A stretch of 64,000 nucleotides of DNA, from positions 310,001 to 374,000 of the forward strand of contig NZ_CP044989.1 in assembly GCF_009017495.1 (NCBI RefSeq), given 5' to 3'. Positions 29,986 through 39,480 of this stretch are shown here, one piece after another. The notes below the pieces were generated by a model. The model searched no databases. It was not told where the DNA came from and saw only the letters and a program-made list of their open reading frames with translations. Positions within the stretch are counted from its first letter, which is position 1. Each line of letters begins with the position of its first letter. The DNA comes from Deinococcus sp. AJ005 (GTDB lineage: Bacteria > Deinococcota > Deinococci > Deinococcales > Deinococcaceae). Made by a program: the position numbers and the translations under genes.

Positions 29986-31770
29986 ATGACCGACCTCCAG
30001 CCCCTGCCCCGCATCCACGATCTGGGGCTGCTCAGTGACCGCCGCAGCGCAGCGCTGGTCACTTCGCTGGGCGAGGTGGTCTGGTACTGTCCTGGTCGCT
30101 TCGATGCGCCCTCGTTGCTGGCGCGTCTACTGGATGAGGCGCGCGGCGGCTCGTGGGCCATCCAGCTCGCAGGCGCGGTGCAGGGCAGACGCCGCTACCT
30201 GGGTGACGGTGGCCATCTGGAAACGGTCCTGCGTGCCGGGGGTGGGGAGCTGACCATCACCGATTTCATGCCCTTTGGTGAGGGGTTGCCGCATGGCATC
30301 TGCCGAGTTTTCTCAAGTGCTGCACAGGCTTACCGGCTGGTCCTGAATGCCGCCCCCGACTATGCCCGCCGCGCCGTGACCCTGGAGCAGCAGAGCGCGG
30401 CGGTGCGGATCGACGGGCAGCACTGGCTGTACGCCTCACATCTGCCCCGCATCACGGGGGACTCGGTGGTGGTGGAGGTGCCGCAGGACGAGGCGGCCTG
30501 GGCCTTTCTGAGCGATGAACGGCTGGAGTCGCCCGACTGGGAAACCGTGACGCGCTGGTGCGCGAAGTCGCTGCTGAGCTGGCAGGAACTGACCACCCAC
30601 GCCACCTATCACGGCCCCTATGAGGAAGCCGCGCGGGCCTCGCTGCGGACGCTGCGGCTGCTGACCGATCACGCGGGCAACGCGACCATCGCGGCCCCCA
30701 CCACCAGCCTGCCAGAAGTGCCAGGCGGTCAGAAGAACTGGGATTACCGCTACGTCTGGCTGCGCGACGCGGGCATGGTGGTCAGCGCCCTGACACGGGC
30801 CGGGGGCGACGGGCAGGAGGGGCGGGCCTTTCTGGAGTTCATCTGCGCCCAGGCCACGCCGCAGAACGGCCTCCCCGCGCCGCCCTTCATGACGGTGGAT
30901 GGCGGCCAGCCACCCGAAGAAACACAACTGGACCTGAGCGGGTACGAGAACAGCCGCCCGGTGCAGATCGGCAACGGGGCGCGCGGGCAATTGCAACTGG
31001 ACGCTTACGGCAACGTGCTGCTGGCCGCCAAGCTGATCTACGAGCGCTTTGACGTGCGCGACGAAGAGGGAACCCTTGAACACTGGGGGGTGGTGGAGCG
31101 GTTCGCTGAATTTCTGGCGGACCACTGGCAGGACGATGATTACGGCATCTGGGAGGAGCGCCAGAAGCGGCCCTACGTGGCGGGCAAGGTGCTGGCCGCC
31201 GTGGCGCTGGAGTACATCGCCCAATACAGCGAGGAACCCGCACAGGCCGCGCGCTGGAAGGCGGCGGCGGCGGCGGCGCGGCAGTGGGTCATGGCCAATG
31301 CCCTGAATGCCGAGGGTGCCTACGCCTACGTGGCCGGGGAAGAGGGTGTGGATGTGACGGCGGCCCTGTATCCGGTGTGGGGCTTCTGCGCCCCCGACTC
31401 CCCGGAGATGCTGGCGACGGTGGCCGTCCTGGAACGCGAGTCCTGTCAGGACCACCTGTACTGGCGCTTTCTGGCCGACGACCAGACGCATGAGGAAGGC
31501 GCATTCCTGGCCGGGACGCTGTGGGTGGCCCAGTACTGGGTGATGCGCGATCCGGCGCGGGCGCGCGTGATCCTGGACGCGGTGCTGGCCTATGGGGGCG
31601 ATCTGGGCCTGCTGCCCGAGATGGCCGATCCCCGGACCCGCCAGCCATTGGGTAATGTGCCGCAAACCTTCGTTCATGCCGCACTGATCGGTCTGGTAGT
31701 GGATCTGGCCGAGGCTGAGACTGCCGGGACTGCATCTGCTGGAACTGCATCTGCCGGGTCCACATCCTGA
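29986..31770 (+). CDS. Glycoside hydrolase family 15 (glucoamylase/trehalase-like)
   Basis: A 594-residue GH15 protein. An N-terminal beta-sandwich (LGLLSDRRSAALVTSLGEVV) leads into the (alpha/alpha)6 barrel with NWDYRYVWLRDAGM, VQIGNGARGQLQLDAYG and DYGIWEERQKRPYVAGKVL, where the catalytic Glu residues lie. Such intracellular enzymes hydrolyse alpha-1,4/1,6 glucosides or trehalose. No signal peptide is seen. The ATG at 29986 follows AAGGACGAG. The C-terminus ends in a small repeat (AGTAS, AGTAS, AGSTS) from three 15-base units at 31723-31767. It is followed after 16 bases by a permease gene on the same strand. Confidence 0.85.
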   Translation: MTDLQPLPRIHDLGLLSDRRSAALVTSLGEVVWYCPGRFDAPSLLARLLDEARGGSWAIQLAGAVQGRRRYLGDGGHLETVLRAGGGELTITDFMPFGEGLPHGICRVFSSAAQAYRLVLNAAPDYARRAVTLEQQSAAVRIDGQHWLYASHLPRITGDSVVVEVPQDEAAWAFLSDERLESPDWETVTRWCAKSLLSWQELTTHATYHGPYEEAARASLRTLRLLTDHAGNATIAAPTTSLPEVPGGQKNWDYRYVWLRDAGMVVSALTRAGGDGQEGRAFLEFICAQATPQNGLPAPPFMTVDGGQPPEETQLDLSGYENSRPVQIGNGARGQLQLDAYGNVLLAAKLIYERFDVRDEEGTLEHWGVVERFAEFLADHWQDDDYGIWEERQKRPYVAGKVLAAVALEYIAQYSEEPAQAARWKAAAAAARQWVMANALNAEGAYAYVAGEEGVDVTAALYPVWGFCAPDSPEMLATVAVLERESCQDHLYWRFLADDQTHEEGAFLAGTLWVAQYWVMRDPARARVILDAVLAYGGDLGLLPEMADPRTRQPLGNVPQTFVHAALIGLVVDLAEAETAGTASAGTASAGSTS

Positions 31771-31786
31771 CGCGCTACCCTGGGCC

Positions 31787-32962
31787 GTGCGAACCATTGA
31801 TCTGCTGAGGCTGGCTGGCCTGGGACTGCTGCGCCGCCCGGTGCGAACCGTCCTGACAGCACTGGGACTGGCAGTGGCGCTGGGCAGCATGCTTATTTTT
31901 CTGTCGCTGGGCGAGGGCCTGCGGGATGTGTTCGCCGCTGAACTGGGCACGGTGGGACCGGACCTTCAGGTGGCGAGTACGCGGGCAGGGGAGACCCTCC
32001 TGCCGCACATGGACATGAATCCGGCGGTGGTAGAAACACTGAAAAAGCTGTCTCCCGCGCTGGGTATCACGGCCCTGACTCCGGTGGCCGCCACCATCCG
32101 GCAGTCGCTGGACCCGGCCCAGAGCGCGGTGTTCTATGGTCTGCCCGCCAGCAGTGGCATCGACGCCATGTTCACGGGTGTGCGGCCAGCCCAGGGCCGC
32201 CTGCTGGATCCGGGCGACGCGGGAAAGAATGTGACCGTGCTGGGGGCCAAGGCCGCGCAGAATCTGGGACTGAGGCTCGGCGACACCCTGGAGCTGACCC
32301 GGCGGGGGAGTGCGCGGGTGGTCGGCATCCTCCAGCCGGAAAGCGCGCTGACCGACACCTTCGCTTTCCTGCCCATCGAAGCCGTGCAGCGCGCCTTTGG
32401 CGTGGGGAACAACCTCTCGCTGGTGGCGCTGCGCCTGAAGAACCCTGCCGACGCGGACCGGGTGGCCGCCGCGCTGGCAAAGCAACCACAGGTGGGTGGA
32501 CTGGGCCTGAAGATCAGCACCCGCGCGGACGTGGTGGGCAATATCGGCAAAGTGCTGAACAGCGCTGACATTCTCAGCGTCTGCCTGTCGGCCATCGCCC
32601 TGATCGTGGGCGGGCTGGCTGTGGTCAATACCGTGCTGATGGGTGTCTACGAGCGCACCCGCGAATTCGGCACCCTGCGGGCCATCGGGGCGCGGCCCGC
32701 CTTCGTGCGGCGGCTGGTGCTGAGCGAAACCGTGTTGCTGTCGGTGCTTGGGGGTGTGATGGGGCTGGGACTGGCGGGCCTGGGCGTGCGCGGCATCAAC
32801 GTCTACACCCAGAATCTGGCAGGCTTCAATGGCGCGGCCCTGACCCCACGCCTGATCCTGGTGGGTCTGGGCGTGGCGCTGGCGCTGGGCCTGCTGGCCG
32901 GACTGTGGCCTGCCCGCAGCGCTGGGCGCGTGACCGTGGTGGACGCGCTGGGACGGCTCTAG
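31787..32962 (+). CDS. FtsX/MacB-type ABC transporter permease
   Basis: A 391-residue membrane protein with one N-terminal transmembrane helix ([20 protein letters not shown]), a periplasmic MacB-like core domain of about 200 residues, and three C-terminal helices holding the FtsX domain ([20 protein letters not shown]). In this family the permease works with an ATP-binding subunit that is normally encoded next to it; none is present here. The start is a GTG. It probably moves a lipid or peptide across or out of the membrane, but the substrate is unknown. Confidence 0.8.
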   Translation: MRTIDLLRLAGLGLLRRPVRTVLTALGLAVALGSMLIFLSLGEGLRDVFAAELGTVGPDLQVASTRAGETLLPHMDMNPAVVETLKKLSPALGITALTPVAATIRQSLDPAQSAVFYGLPASSGIDAMFTGVRPAQGRLLDPGDAGKNVTVLGAKAAQNLGLRLGDTLELTRRGSARVVGILQPESALTDTFAFLPIEAVQRAFGVGNNLSLVALRLKNPADADRVAAALAKQPQVGGLGLKISTRADVVGNIGKVLNSADILSVCLSAIALIVGGLAVVNTVLMGVYERTREFGTLRAIGARPAFVRRLVLSETVLLSVLGGVMGLGLAGLGVRGINVYTQNLAGFNGAALTPRLILVGLGVALALGLLAGLWPARSAGRVTVVDALGRL

Positions 32963-32965
32963 GGA

Positions 32966-33490
32966 ATGCTTCCGGTCCCGGCGAAACTGGGCGGCGCGGC
33001 GCTGCTGGTGGTGCTGACTGCCTGGGGGCTGAGCCGTGTTACTGGATTTCACACCCTCCTCTTCGCGCTGGGGGTTCAGGTGCTGTTGATGTGGTGGGCG
33101 CTGTACCTGCTGGCCCTGACCAGGCCGATGCTACGTGGTTCATTTTTTACCGTTGGTGACTGGGAAGTCCCCTTCTATAAAAGGCTGGGAGCGCCAGTTT
33201 TTGCCAATCTTCTCAGGTGGGTGGGCTGGGAACGATTGCGCCGGGATGCGCGCGGCTTCGGCGGCACGCGCGCATCCCTGGCGCGCCTGGATCACGCCAC
33301 CCGCGAGGCGGAATACAGCCACCTGCTGCTGGCGCTGATCTGCCTGGGCCTAGCCGTGGGCGCGCTGCGGCTGCGCGCTGCCGATACCGCCGGATGGCTG
33401 CTGCTGACCACCATCCCCACCCACCTCTACCCGGTGATGTTGCAGCGAAGCCTGCGCTGGCGGTTGCAGCGGATCGGCATCAAAGACTGA
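32966..33490 (+). CDS. Small membrane protein, CrtO-like acyltransferase candidate
   Basis: A 174-residue membrane protein with two N-terminal and two C-terminal hydrophobic segments. The middle (WEVPFYKRLGAPVFANLLRW) and the end (DHATREAEYSHLL, then TIPTHLYPVMLQRSLRWRLQ) follow the pattern of the staphylococcal CrtO family (glycosyl-diaponeurosporenoate acyltransferase): a WFY-type box, an E-x2-H helix and an R-P-R-L-type end. That is a weak, pattern-level match. It starts four bases after the permease stop and ends 11 bases inside the end of the convergent glycosyltransferase gene. A role in acylating a sugar on a lipid or pigment made by the neighbouring cluster is possible but unproven. 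Confidence 0.4.
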   Translation: MLPVPAKLGGAALLVVLTAWGLSRVTGFHTLLFALGVQVLLMWWALYLLALTRPMLRGSFFTVGDWEVPFYKRLGAPVFANLLRWVGWERLRRDARGFGGTRASLARLDHATREAEYSHLLLALICLGLAVGALRLRAADTAGWLLLTTIPTHLYPVMLQRSLRWRLQRIGIKD

Positions 33491-34796
33491 CGACTCGCTC
33501 CACTGCACGTCCCGTCCGCGCCAACTGTTCCACCAGCGTCGCGGCCTCGTTCGGCGCGTCGTGCAGGTGCATCTCGGTTCCCAGCGCCTTCGCCCGCTGC
33601 CGCTGGGGGCTGTTGCCCAGCAGGCCCAGCACCGCGCGGCGAATGCTCTCATGGGTGGGTCGGGCTGTCCGCAAATTCAATCCCACTCCCGCGTAGGCTA
33701 CGCGGCCCGCCACCTCCGTCTTGTCCTCGCTGCCGCCCGCGACCACCACCGGGACGCCGTGCGCCAGCGCCGACTGCACGCCGCCGTAGCCACCATTGGT
33801 CACGTACACCGAGACGTGTGGCAGCAGCGCCGCGAAAGGAACGAAGGCCGCTGTGCGGGCGTTGCCCGGCAGACTGTCCAGACCATCCGCACCCGCCGCG
33901 ATCACCAGCACGTCCTCATTTTCCAGCGCCCTCAGGGTGGGCAGGATCAGCTCACGCGGATCGGTGGCGAGGGTGCCCTGGGTCACCAGCACCACTGGAC
34001 GTTTTGCTTCCAGAACGTCCGGCCACCATACGGGCAGGTGCATCTGCGCCGGAACAGGCGGCGTGATTGGACCGATGAAATGCAGGGTGCGCGGCAGATC
34101 GCTTTGTGGGTACTCGAAGCCGGGGACGGTGGGCTGAAGCATCAGGTGGGGCGAGGGCGGCAGGGCGAAGGGCCGGGGCCGCACGCCCATGCGCCCGCAG
34201 GCTGACGCCAGATCGTGCGACGCCGCGCCAAAGACGATCTGCTGCGTCAGCCAGTGCAGGACGCGGTTTCTGATCCGGCCTGCGGGCGTGGCAGAAGGAG
34301 GTAGCCCCAGTCCAAAGGGCGCGGTGTCACGGCTCTGGATGCCCAGCGGCAAGACGCCCAGCAGCGCGCAGGGTGGCCCCCCCACCTCCGCGTGCAGCAG
34401 GGCGGCCACCAGCGTCTGATCGGCCAGCACGGCGTCGGCGGGCCAATCCCGCTGTATCTGCCGCAGATCGTGCATGTTGCCCTCGATCCCGCCCACGAAA
34501 ATCTGTTGCACGTCGTATTGCAATTGCCGCAGACCGCGCCGCCGATTGCGCTGCGGGAAAGTGGCTCCAAAATCGGCATCGTCGAAATCGCGGGCATGGA
34601 CGAAGGGCAGAAATTCGGCCCCAGCCGCCTCTACCCGCGCCGCGTACCTGCGCCCGGTGTACCAGCGGACGGCATGCCCGCGCCGCGCCAGCTCCCGCAC
34701 GATGGGCAGCAGCGGCAGCACATGCCCGGCGATGGGCTGCGAGGCGATCAGGATGCGGGACGTACCAGAATCCCCAGCAAGTTCAGAACCCTGCAA
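33480..34796 (-). CDS. GT1-family (MGT-type) glycosyltransferase
   Basis: A 438-residue UDP-glycosyltransferase fold protein. The N-terminal domain starts ILIASQPIAGHVLPLLPIVR, and the donor-binding C-terminal domain contains VVLVTQGTLATDPRELILPT and LLPHVSVYVTNGGYGGVQSA followed by LAHGVPVVVAG, the equivalent of the PSPG motif. Members glycosylate macrolides, carotenoids, phenolics and sterols. It is the last gene of the PKS operon, 30 bases after the monooxygenase stop, and probably starts at TTG 34796. The likely acceptor is the hydroxylated product of the operon. Confidence 0.85.
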   Translation of the reverse strand: MQGSELAGDSGTSRILIASQPIAGHVLPLLPIVRELARRGHAVRWYTGRRYAARVEAAGAEFLPFVHARDFDDADFGATFPQRNRRRGLRQLQYDVQQIFVGGIEGNMHDLRQIQRDWPADAVLADQTLVAALLHAEVGGPPCALLGVLPLGIQSRDTAPFGLGLPPSATPAGRIRNRVLHWLTQQIVFGAASHDLASACGRMGVRPRPFALPPSPHLMLQPTVPGFEYPQSDLPRTLHFIGPITPPVPAQMHLPVWWPDVLEAKRPVVLVTQGTLATDPRELILPTLRALENEDVLVIAAGADGLDSLPGNARTAAFVPFAALLPHVSVYVTNGGYGGVQSALAHGVPVVVAGGSEDKTEVAGRVAYAGVGLNLRTARPTHESIRRAVLGLLGNSPQRQRAKALGTEMHLHDAPNEAATLVEQLARTGRAVERVVSL

Positions 34797-34826
34797 TCTG
34801 TATTTGATGTGACCATTGTCAAGACT

Positions 34827-35975
34827 CTACAGCCAGCGCATCGTGAATGCCTGGGCCAGCAGCGGCTCGGCAGTGGGGGAGAGGAGAACCTTCTCGATCA
34901 GGCGTTCGCGCCAGCGTTGTGCCCGTGCGCCCGCTGGACGGCCCGCTGCCATATTCAATTCTGCCTGATGGCCCGCGATCCGGGCAGAGCGCAGGCGGGT
35001 GCGCTCGAAGTGCTGCCAGTCTGCGCCCCCGCTCGCCAGAGCCTGCTCCAGCAGTGGGGCCAGCGTGGCGGCGTCCAGCCAGCCCAGGTTCATGCCCTGC
35101 CCGCCAATCGGGCTGACCACATGCGCGGCGTCCCCGATCAGCACGGCCCGCCCGCGCACCATCTCTGGCACACGGTGGCGGCGGACCTCGAAGGCGCTGA
35201 GCATCCGGCACTCGGCGGCGGGAACGTGCAGGCCAGTGCGCCGGGCAATCACCTCGGTCAGCTCCAGGGCGGAGGCGGCCCCCGAAAGCTGATCTCCGGT
35301 GTGGACCACCCAGCGCCTTCCCTGCCGCGGCAGCGGAAAGGACTCCACCACGCCACCCCCGGTCAGCGACACCAGCGCCGTGTGCCCCAGCGGCGTGGTG
35401 TCGGGAAAGTCCCCCATCAGGTATTTGTCGGGGTAGAGGTGGCCGGGGTAGGGGAGACCCAGCGCCTCCCGCACGCGGCTGCGCCAGCCGTCCGCGCCGA
35501 TGACGTAACGGGCACGGAGTTCCAGCGGCCTGCCGTTCTGAGAGGTTGTGACATGCAGGCCCTTGGCCTCTTCCCGGAGTTCCAGCAACTCCACGCCCGC
35601 GCAAAACGAGCCGGGCGCGAGTTCGGCCAGTCGGCGGCGCAGAACAGCCTCGGTATCGCGCTGGGGCAGCGAGAGGATAAATGGAAACTCCGCTGAGGCT
35701 GTTGCAAAACCCAGTTCACCCAGCGGCCCGTTCTCGCCCGTGACCAGACCACGCGTGATCCGCAGCCCCTCCGCCAGCAGCGGTTCAGTCAGTCCTACCT
35801 GGCGGAAGGCTTCCAGCGCAGGAGGATGAATGCCGATGGCGCGGGAATGCTGCCCTGGAGAACCTCGCCGTTCCAGCACGCGGAAGCTCAGGCCACGTTT
35901 GGCCAGCAGACAGCCCAGGAACAGCCCGACTGGACCGCCCCCGACAATCAGCACGTCCAGCATCGGCTCAGCCAC
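34827..35975 (-). CDS. FAD-dependent aromatic monooxygenase
   Basis: A 382-residue class A flavoprotein monooxygenase (PHBH/UbiH fold). The FAD-binding GGGPVGL is at residues 12-18, the mid-protein YVIGADGWRSRVR is the DG motif, and LIGDAAHVVSPIGGQGMNLG is the second flavin-binding motif. It adds a hydroxyl to an aromatic ring using NAD(P)H and O2. The GTG start overlaps the methyltransferase stop by eight bases. In phenolic-lipid operons a similar enzyme hydroxylates an alkylresorcinol to give a hydroquinone or quinone; that role is inferred here. Confidence 0.88.
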   Translation of the reverse strand: MAEPMLDVLIVGGGPVGLFLGCLLAKRGLSFRVLERRGSPGQHSRAIGIHPPALEAFRQVGLTEPLLAEGLRITRGLVTGENGPLGELGFATASAEFPFILSLPQRDTEAVLRRRLAELAPGSFCAGVELLELREEAKGLHVTTSQNGRPLELRARYVIGADGWRSRVREALGLPYPGHLYPDKYLMGDFPDTTPLGHTALVSLTGGGVVESFPLPRQGRRWVVHTGDQLSGAASALELTEVIARRTGLHVPAAECRMLSAFEVRRHRVPEMVRGRAVLIGDAAHVVSPIGGQGMNLGWLDAATLAPLLEQALASGGADWQHFERTRLRSARIAGHQAELNMAAGRPAGARAQRWRERLIEKVLLSPTAEPLLAQAFTMRWL

Positions 35976-36678
35976 GGCCTGGAGCCTCGTACATCAGCAG
36001 GTTGCGGAAGGGAATCAGTGTTCTGACTGTCCAAGCCGTCGGGGCCAGCCCTCTTAACTCGGCAGCAGTAAAACTGCGGCGGATGGACAGAAGACCGTCC
36101 TCACCAATGAACGATCCTCGGAACAGCGGCGCGATTCCGGCCCGGAAGCCCAGATACGCCAGCGGACTGCGCTGGATGTCGCTGTGGACCACCAGACCTG
36201 AACACAGCACCTCGCTGTCGGCCAGCAAGGCATCCAGCTCCGGGACAGTCAGGTGGTGCAGCAGGTGGTTGGAGATCACCAGATCAAAACGCTGCTCCTC
36301 CTCTACCAGATCGCCGCTCATGGCCTGCCGGAAGTGCAGACCGGAAACAGGCGGCTGCGCCCCGGCAAAGGCGATGGCCCGCGGGTCGGCATCGATGGCC
36401 GTGATCCGCACGGTAAAACCATCGCGCGCCGCCCAGTGGGCCAGAGCACGCGGCACGTCGCCCCCGCCGCAGCCGATGTCCAACAGCGTATTCGGGCGCG
36501 AGGCCGAGAGCCGGGGGCGCAGGAATTGCCTGTAGACCTGCCGCCAGCCCGCCACCAGTCCATTGACTGCGCCAAACTGCGCGTAGGTCTGATTGAGTTC
36601 CTGGAGATCACACTGGGGATCATCCATGCGTTCGGCCAGTTGAATCTCGCGCATGGAGAAGGAGCCTGGGGAGATCAC
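35968..36678 (-). CDS. Class I SAM-dependent methyltransferase of the PKS operon
   Basis: A 236-residue Rossmann methyltransferase. Motif I is TLLDIGCGGGDVPRAL, the acidic residue binding the SAM ribose is in ITAIDADPRA, and LVISNHLLHHLTVPE is motif IV. The GTG start overlaps the PKS stop (GTGA) and the stop overlaps the monooxygenase start, so the three proteins are likely made together. It would methylate the polyketide ring at O or C. In-frame start codons at residues 9 and 18 are alternatives. Confidence 0.85.
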   Translation of the reverse strand: MISPGSFSMREIQLAERMDDPQCDLQELNQTYAQFGAVNGLVAGWRQVYRQFLRPRLSASRPNTLLDIGCGGGDVPRALAHWAARDGFTVRITAIDADPRAIAFAGAQPPVSGLHFRQAMSGDLVEEEQRFDLVISNHLLHHLTVPELDALLADSEVLCSGLVVHSDIQRSPLAYLGFRAGIAPLFRGSFIGEDGLLSIRRSFTAAELRGLAPTAWTVRTLIPFRNLLMYEAPGRG

Positions 36679-37865
36679 CGCACCCCGACCAGTTCGCCCT
36701 GCCGCCCTGCCATCATGGGGTCAGCCAGCACAGGGTCAGCACAGCCCACTGCGCCGCTCAGCAGCCCCATTTCCACGGTCAGGCCCGGCCCGAAGGCCAT
36801 CGCGCAGACACGCTCACCTTCCGGCACGGTGTTCAACAGATCGCGCAGGATAAACAGAATCGTGGCGCTGCTCATGTTGCCGTACTGCCGCAGAATCTCG
36901 CGCGAGGGCCGCATCTGTTCATCGCTCAGCTTCAGACTGCCCTGCACCTTGTCCAGAATGCTGCGCCCGCCGGGGTGGACGGCCCAGTGTTCGACTCCGG
37001 CGTGCCGGGCATCGGCCAGCGCGGGTTCGTGGTCCAGCAAGGGTGACAGCGCGCCCTCGATATGCGATTCGATAATGGACGGCACGTAGCTGCTCAACAC
37101 CATCTCGTAGCCCTGATCGCCAATCGTCCAGGCCATCTCTGCCTCGCCCACGCCGGGGGGGGTTAGGGTGGTCTCGAAGTGATCCATTCGCAGGGCGCGC
37201 TGCCCGGCTGCCGGGGGCCGGGCGCTGACCAGTGCAGCGGCGCAGCCATCCGCGAACACCGAGGCGGCGATGATGGTGTCGGGGTCTGGTGCGGCGCGCA
37301 TGTGCAGGGTACACAGCTCGGCGCTGACCACCAGCACGGCGGCATCGGGGTCCGCCTGACAGAACGCTTTTGCCATCTTCAGCGCGGGAAAGGCCGCGTA
37401 GCAGCCCATGAATCCAACATGGTAGCGGCCCACGTCCCCGCCCAGCCCCAGCGCCCGCACGATGGCGTAATCCGGCCCCGGTGCAAAAAAGCCCGTGCAG
37501 GACACCGTGATGACGTGTGTGATGTCGGCGGCCTCAAAGGGACTGTCTTCCAGCACCTTGCGGGCGGCCTCCACATACAGCTTGGTGGCTTCCTGGGCGT
37601 AGACGATGTTGCGCTGTCCGGTGGTGGGCGTGAGCATGCGTTCAGTGGCTGGATCGTAGAACAGACCCGCTTCGCCGTCCGTATCGGCAAATTCCCTAAC
37701 CACGCTGTAGCGCTGATCGATCCCCGAGGCGTTGAAGGCGGCCCCGGTCAGCCGTTTGGCCAGGCGGTCCAGTTCCGGCTGCGCCTTGATCACGTCACGG
37801 ATGACCGACTGGGGGTAGGCGGTCTCGGGCAGTGCCAGAGCGATGTTGTGAAGGTAGACGGGCAT
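36675..37865 (-). CDS. Type III polyketide synthase
   Basis: A 396-residue chalcone-synthase-fold enzyme. The catalytic triad is Cys123 (VSCTGFFAPG), His297 (WAVHPGG) and Asn330 (YGNMSSATILF). It extends a CoA-linked starter with malonyl-CoA units and cyclises the chain. GFMGCYAA is typical of the bacterial alkylresorcinol/alkylpyrone and RppA-like branch. The start at 37865 (MPVYLHNIALALPET) matches the family N-terminus; the open frame extends to 38153 without similarity. First gene of an operon with methyltransferase, flavin monooxygenase and glycosyltransferase. A fatty starter and a phenolic-lipid product are inferred from operon type. Confidence 0.9.
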   Translation of the reverse strand: MPVYLHNIALALPETAYPQSVIRDVIKAQPELDRLAKRLTGAAFNASGIDQRYSVVREFADTDGEAGLFYDPATERMLTPTTGQRNIVYAQEATKLYVEAARKVLEDSPFEAADITHVITVSCTGFFAPGPDYAIVRALGLGGDVGRYHVGFMGCYAAFPALKMAKAFCQADPDAAVLVVSAELCTLHMRAAPDPDTIIAASVFADGCAAALVSARPPAAGQRALRMDHFETTLTPPGVGEAEMAWTIGDQGYEMVLSSYVPSIIESHIEGALSPLLDHEPALADARHAGVEHWAVHPGGRSILDKVQGSLKLSDEQMRPSREILRQYGNMSSATILFILRDLLNTVPEGERVCAMAFGPGLTVEMGLLSGAVGCADPVLADPMMAGRQGELVGVR

Positions 37866-38229
37866 GGCCCAGATTAGGGGTTGAAGCTGACCCCGAGTGG
37901 GGGAATTGCACAAGAATTGCGCAACGGTCAGGGCATATCCGGGACATCCGTCCCCAGAGGTGATTGAGCGGTGGAAAATACCGTATCTGTCGATCTGTAC
38001 AGTCTGAGTATTGTCTCTGGGCAGAAGACTTCCAGTCCATCCACCTCCTGTACCTGCCAGGATTCGCGCGCCTGGACGGCAAGCGGGTTTCCATCTGTCA
38101 GATACGCTGGTGGGGGAGAGGAAAGACGCAACCTTCCAGAGATTTAAGACCATAGGGGGGTCCTAGATCAGAGGTAAAATCTGGCCGTGAATCCTGCCCC
38201 GCTGCCCCTCTTTCCGAGCGCCGCCCACC
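37866..38229. other. Divergent intergenic region between PKS and MFS genes
   Basis: These 364 bases must hold promoters for the PKS operon (minus) and the MFS gene (plus). CGTATCTG near 37981 and CAGATACG near 38100 are inverted copies of one another, a possible pair of regulator half-sites. No clear -35/-10 pair or small gene is evident. Confidence 0.3.
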
Positions 38230-39480
38230 TTGACTAGAGGCTTGCAGCTTCAGGCGCTGGCTGGGCTGCCGCGCAACGCCCGCAACGCCATTCTGATGGA
38301 GCCGTTGTGGGGGGTTTTCGGCGTGGTGGTGCTGTATTACGCGCCGCTGTATATGAGCAGCGTGGGCCTATCCAGCACGCAGATCGGGCTGCTCGGCTCG
38401 ATGACGCTGGCGCTTTCCTTTCTGTTTCAGGCGGTGGCCGCACCGATCACCAACCGTGTGGGCCGCAAACGCACCACATTGATCGGCGATCTGATCTCGT
38501 GGACGATGCCCATGTTCGTATGGGCGTTCGCCAATTCTTTCGCCGCTTTCGCTCTGGCCGCCGTGCTGGCCGCCAGCGGGCGCATCGTGACCGTCTCGTG
38601 GAGCCTGCTTCTGATCGAGGACGTCGAGGAATGGCAGCGGGCGCGCGTCTTCGGCATCATCAACCTGATCGTGACGGTCTGCGGCCTGCTGACGCCGCTG
38701 GTGGGGCTGGTGATCGCGCAGCATGGCGTGACGGCCACCATGCGCGGCTTTTACATCCTGGGCGGCGTCGGCATGACCGTCATGTTCCTGTGGCGCAACG
38801 CGATCACCGATGAAACCCGCAGCGGCGTGGCCGCAATGGCGCAGCACCGCGAACTGGGCCTGAGCCAGAGCGTGCGCCACACCCTGGGACTGGTGGCAGG
38901 CATGCGCGGTCATCCCGGTCTGATGGGCATCACCGCCTTCTACCTGCTGACCGTGTTCATTGAGCAGCTCAGCCTGTTTCAGATTCTCTTCCTGCAACAG
39001 ACGCTGAATTTCAGTGCCCAGACGCTGTCCTTCGTGCCGTTCGTGGCCGCCTTTGTGACCCTGCTGCTGTACGGCGTGGCCCTGCCCCGGCTGTCGCGGC
39101 TGCCGCTGGGCCGCACGCTGATGGTGGTCCGTGCGCTGGGACTGGTTGGGGCGGTGGCGCTGTTGTTTGTTCCCGCAGGAAACACGGCGGCCATGCTGGC
39201 GGCAGTGGGCCTGCTGGGCGGCGTGACCTTCCTGACGCTGACCTACCGCGACGCTGCCCTGTTCAGCCGCCTGCCACAGAACGGCACGGCTGATCTGTTC
39301 TCAGCCGTGCAGACCCTGACCCTGCTGTGCGCCATTCCAGCGGCGGGTCTGGCCGGGGCATTGTTTGCCGCCTCACCGCGCAGCCTGTTCGTGCTGATCG
39401 CCGCGCTGTGTGCCGTGCTGTTGCTGCTGGCCGTCTGGCTGGCCCGCCGGGAGGAGAGGCCGCAAGCGACGGGGGCCTGA
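38230..39480 (+). CDS. MFS transporter
   Basis: A 416-residue membrane protein with about 12 hydrophobic helices. The loop NRVGRKRTTLIGDL between helices 2 and 3 is the major-facilitator motif A. The probable start is TTG at 38230. It is divergent from the PKS operon and might export its product, or be unrelated; neither the helices nor the loops reveal a substrate. It is the last gene before a repeat-containing gap. Confidence 0.85.
   Translation: MTRGLQLQALAGLPRNARNAILMEPLWGVFGVVVLYYAPLYMSSVGLSSTQIGLLGSMTLALSFLFQAVAAPITNRVGRKRTTLIGDLISWTMPMFVWAFANSFAAFALAAVLAASGRIVTVSWSLLLIEDVEEWQRARVFGIINLIVTVCGLLTPLVGLVIAQHGVTATMRGFYILGGVGMTVMFLWRNAITDETRSGVAAMAQHRELGLSQSVRHTLGLVAGMRGHPGLMGITAFYLLTVFIEQLSLFQILFLQQTLNFSAQTLSFVPFVAAFVTLLLYGVALPRLSRLPLGRTLMVVRALGLVGAVALLFVPAGNTAAMLAAVGLLGGVTFLTLTYRDAALFSRLPQNGTADLFSAVQTLTLLCAIPAAGLAGALFAASPRSLFVLIAALCAVLLLLAVWLARREERPQATGA

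Noticed and set aside
31787..33490. Permease and small membrane protein as one two-part ABC exporter
   Set aside because: The second protein lacks Walker motifs and cannot be the ATPase subunit.
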